Positions 7,013 through 8,026 of a stretch of 8,026 bases of DNA are shown piece after piece. Both the position numbers and the translations under genes were made by a program. The stretch is from the NCBI GenBank assembly GCA_015487255.1, contig WFQA01000058.1, positions 1-8,026 of the forward strand. The letters run 5' to 3'. Below the pieces are notes generated by a model. The model worked only from the letters and a program-made list of their open reading frames with translations, was not told the DNA's origin and did no database searches. Every line of letters begins with the position of its first letter. Positions within the stretch are counted from its first letter, which is position 1. Source of the DNA: Paracoccaceae bacterium (GTDB lineage: Bacteria; Pseudomonadota; Alphaproteobacteria; Rhodobacterales; Rhodobacteraceae).

Positions 7013-7063
7013 GGCTGGCCAAGAGCCCGCCGAGCGAAGCGAGGCCACCGCCGCCGGCCAGCC
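7013..7063 (+). other. 8-bp inverted repeat directly after the clpA stop
   Basis: GGCTGGCC (7013-7020), starting at the first base after the clpA TAA, pairs perfectly with GGCCAGCC (7056-7063). The enclosed 35 bases contain the smaller symmetric hairpin GCC-GA-GC-GAA-GC-GA-GGC (7029-7045), whose core GCGAAGC is known as an unusually stable DNA mini-hairpin. Together they make a strong 3'-end structure for clpA mRNA, but there is no T-tract. Repeat copy 1 has the inner hairpin but not the outer stem. Confidence 0.55.
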
Positions 7064-7268
7064 GTGTTTTCAACTTGTTGAAAACCGTGCCTTTTCCGAG
7101 TGGGGGTTTACCCCCGCAGAGGAAAAGGCAAGCCTGTCGGTGAGGGCAGGATATTTTACTGCAGCGCCACCGCGCGCGCCTCCTTCGGCGACCTGAAGTC
7201 GTCGGCTTCGCCTTCCTTTGTTCAGGGCACCTCGTCCGCGCGTGCCTCGCTACGCTTGGCAGGGCGAA
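7021..7268 (+). repeat. Multi-hairpin intergenic repeat, copy 2
   Basis: This is the counterpart of 868-1084, in the same orientation, filling the gap between clpA and the convergent membrane-protein gene. It keeps the shared blocks (CCCGCCGAGCG, AGCGAGGCCACCG, TGCCTTTTCCGA, GGAAAAGGCAAGC, TATTTTACTGC, CGCGCGCGCCTCCT, GGCGACC, GCGCGTGCC). Hairpins are at 7029-7045, 7066-7085 (GTTTTCAA around CTTG), 7088-7130 (outer 10 bp, inner GGGGG-TTTA-CCCCC) and, weakly, 7244-7260. Its left end (7029-7045) and right end (7244-7260) are inverted copies of each other at 15 of 17 positions, like terminal inverted repeats. Bases 7194-7224 replace only four bases of copy 1. I see no credible gene in it. Confidence 0.85.
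7088..7130 (+). other. Long two-part hairpin in repeat copy 2
   Basis: TGCCTTTTCC (7088-7097) pairs with GGAAAAGGCA (7121-7130). Inside, GGGGG (7102-7106) pairs with CCCCC (7111-7115) around a TTTA loop. It is the homologue of 936-978, where the inner stem is six pairs with one wobble. Just upstream lies the 8-bp hairpin 7066-7085, whose stem sequence is quite unlike its partner at 918-930. Confidence 0.75.
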
Positions 7269-7273
7269 TGCAT

Positions 7274-7672
7274 CTATGCTTTTCGAAACCTCAAAGATTG
7301 CGCTATGCCCCAGCTTATTTCCACGGCCAGCATACCCAATATAAAAAACGAGGCTCCGTTGAGCAGTGCATAGACCATCCATGCCGAGAATAAATACCGC
7401 GCTGCCGCATCATAGCGCGCCAGTATCAGCATATTGAGCTTGAGCCGCACCAGCGACCATACGATCACAACCGAGCCAAGCAGGTTGGCAAAAAACACAT
7501 GGAAGATATCCGGCTCAATCATTTGCCCGGGTAAACCGGCCGCCGCTGCCACCCAGGCAATTCCTTTCATCAGGAGCAGAAATGTCCATGGAGTCGCGAA
7601 AACGGCTGTTACAGTAAGATCATACCACGCACTTGCCCGGTAAATTTTACGAAATTGCACTTCACTCAGCAT
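7274..7672 (-). CDS. Four-helix inner-membrane protein, function unknown
   Basis: The 132-residue product has about four hydrophobic helices, near 17-46, 57-78, 92-104 and 105-124, with basic residues between them (RLKLN after helix 2, LRFRKA at the C-terminus). It is therefore an inner-membrane protein. I recognise no domain, transport signature or catalytic residues. The ATG at 7672 is supported by AAAGGA about seven bases upstream on the minus strand. It is divergent from a MerR-family regulator. Its promoter has the 19-base spacer and central dyad typical of MerR-activated genes, so it is probably the regulator's target and induced by whatever that protein senses. MerR targets are often efflux or stress functions, but nothing in this protein confirms that. 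It ends next to repeat copy 2. Confidence 0.78.
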   Translation of the reverse strand: MLSEVQFRKIYRASAWYDLTVTAVFATPWTFLLLMKGIAWVAAAAGLPGQMIEPDIFHVFFANLLGSVVIVWSLVRLKLNMLILARYDAAARYLFSAWMVYALLNGASFFILGMLAVEISWGIAQSLRFRKA

Positions 7673-7704
7673 TCAATTTTCCTTTCTTTATTGAATGCCG
7701 GCAG

Positions 7705-7735
7705 ATATAAACCTTTGACAATAGTCCAAGGTCAA
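7705..7735 (-). promoter_or_regulatory. MerR-type promoter of the membrane-protein gene
   Basis: Read on the minus strand, TTGACC (7735-7730) is a good -35 and TTATAT (7710-7705) a good -10, with 19 bases between them instead of the usual 17. That overlong spacer is the hallmark of promoters remodelled by MerR-family activators. Transcription would start near 7698, leaving a leader of about 25 bases before the ATG at 7672. Confidence 0.65.
7711..7732. promoter_or_regulatory. MerR-family dyad operator
   Basis: ACCTTTGAC (7711-7719) and GTCCAAGGT (7724-7732) are inverted arms of nine bases with a single mismatch, separated by AATA. The dyad lies over the 19-base spacer of the minus-strand promoter and just before the merR-like gene. 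ACCTT...AAGGT arms are common in MerR-family operators. The same site would let the regulator repress its own transcription; TATAAA (7706-7711) is a possible plus-strand -10 for it. Confidence 0.65.
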
Positions 7736-7742
7736 GCAAAAA

Positions 7743-8026
7743 ATGCGCATCGGTGAAGTATCTCAAATTACCGGCGTCAGCCGGGATGCCCTCCGGCTTT
7801 ATGATCGGCTTGGGCTGATCAGTTCTATAAGGCGCAATAATGGCTATAGAGATTATAGCGAGATCACCCCGCAGCTTGTTATCATGATCAAACTGGCCCA
7901 ATCCCTGGGGTTTACGCTGGCTGAAATAGCGCCCGAAATGCACGCGATCGCCAAGCAGGGTTTGGGCAGTGAAGAGGTGGCCAGGCTGCTTGCTGCCAAG
8001 CTTAAGGATGTCGATGCCCGCATCAG
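7743..8026 (+). CDS. MerR-family transcriptional regulator (3' end beyond window)
   Basis: The first 94 residues are present and the frame stays open to the window edge. The start MRIGEVSQITGVSRDALRLY is a typical MerR winged-helix recognition region, followed by DRLGLI, the wing RRNNGYRDYS (30-39), and the second helix pair LVIMIKLAQSLGFTLAEIA (45-63). The beginning of the dimerisation helix follows (EEVARLLAAKLKDVDARI). The effector-binding C-terminus is cut off, so the inducer class (metal, redox, drug) cannot be assigned; no cysteine appears in the visible part. The ATG at 7743 is the family-typical start. The ribosome site is poor, with only AAGG (7728-7731) eleven bases upstream and an A-run before the ATG, which suggests low expression. 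It is divergent from the membrane-protein gene and probably controls it and itself through the dyad at 7711-7732. Confidence 0.9.
   Translation, partial: MRIGEVSQITGVSRDALRLYDRLGLISSIRRNNGYRDYSEITPQLVIMIKLAQSLGFTLAEIAPEMHAIAKQGLGSEEVARLLAAKLKDVDARI

Noticed and set aside
7013..7273. tRNA or known structured RNA in the second convergent gap
   Set aside because: There is no cloverleaf, no CCA end and no T-loop GTTCRA-type motif. The structure is a row of separate hairpins shared with 868-1084.
7715..7743. Plus-strand TTGACA (7715-7720) as the -35 of the MerR gene
   Set aside because: The hexamer is perfect, but the matching -10 would fall on the A-run at the start codon, so transcription would begin inside the gene. 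It is better explained as one arm of the operator dyad.

Overview
The window looks like the chromosome of an alphaproteobacterium, most likely a Roseobacter-type member of the Rhodobacterales. This rests on the style of the proteins, on the secreted YARHG/SH3-like protein (a kind I associate with DUF4453 of Rhodobacteraceae), and on the moderately high-GC codon use. It is inference, since no search could be run. All genes look intact except the last, which runs off the right edge. I see no tRNA, rRNA, CRISPR array, transposase or prophage gene.

Layout. 96-866 (+) is exodeoxyribonuclease III (xthA). From 4050 down to 1085, three minus-strand genes form a tight apparent operon: an alpha-methylacyl-CoA racemase of the CaiB/BaiF family, an aromatic-ring-hydroxylase-type FAD monooxygenase whose ATG abuts the racemase stop, and a secreted cysteine-rich protein. 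Divergent from the racemase is a strong sigma70-type promoter driving a 104-residue glycine-rich membrane protein (4209-4523). Next comes clpA (4700-7012), preceded by a RpoH-like heat-shock promoter candidate and two nested inverted repeats in its leader. The right end holds a divergent pair: a 132-residue four-helix membrane protein (7274-7672, minus) and a MerR-family regulator (7743 onward, plus). They share a 70-bp intergenic region with a textbook MerR-type overlong promoter and dyad operator.

The most unusual content is non-coding. The two gaps between convergent genes (867-1084 and 7013-7273) are filled by two diverged copies of the same GC-rich element in the same orientation. Each copy has four hairpins in the same order. 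Several stems keep pairing although their sequences differ between copies, which argues for selection on structure. The element runs from just after the stop of the plus-strand gene to just before the stop of the minus-strand gene in both places. I do not recognise it as a named family. It could be an intergenic repeat acting as a bidirectional terminator or 3'-end stabiliser, or a mobile repeat that inserts between convergent genes.

How the genes fit together: xthA (DNA repair) and clpA (proteolysis) are housekeeping genes. The racemase and monooxygenase suggest lipid, sterol or aromatic breakdown, but their substrates cannot be read from sequence. The MerR/membrane-protein pair is a self-contained, probably inducible, module of unknown trigger.
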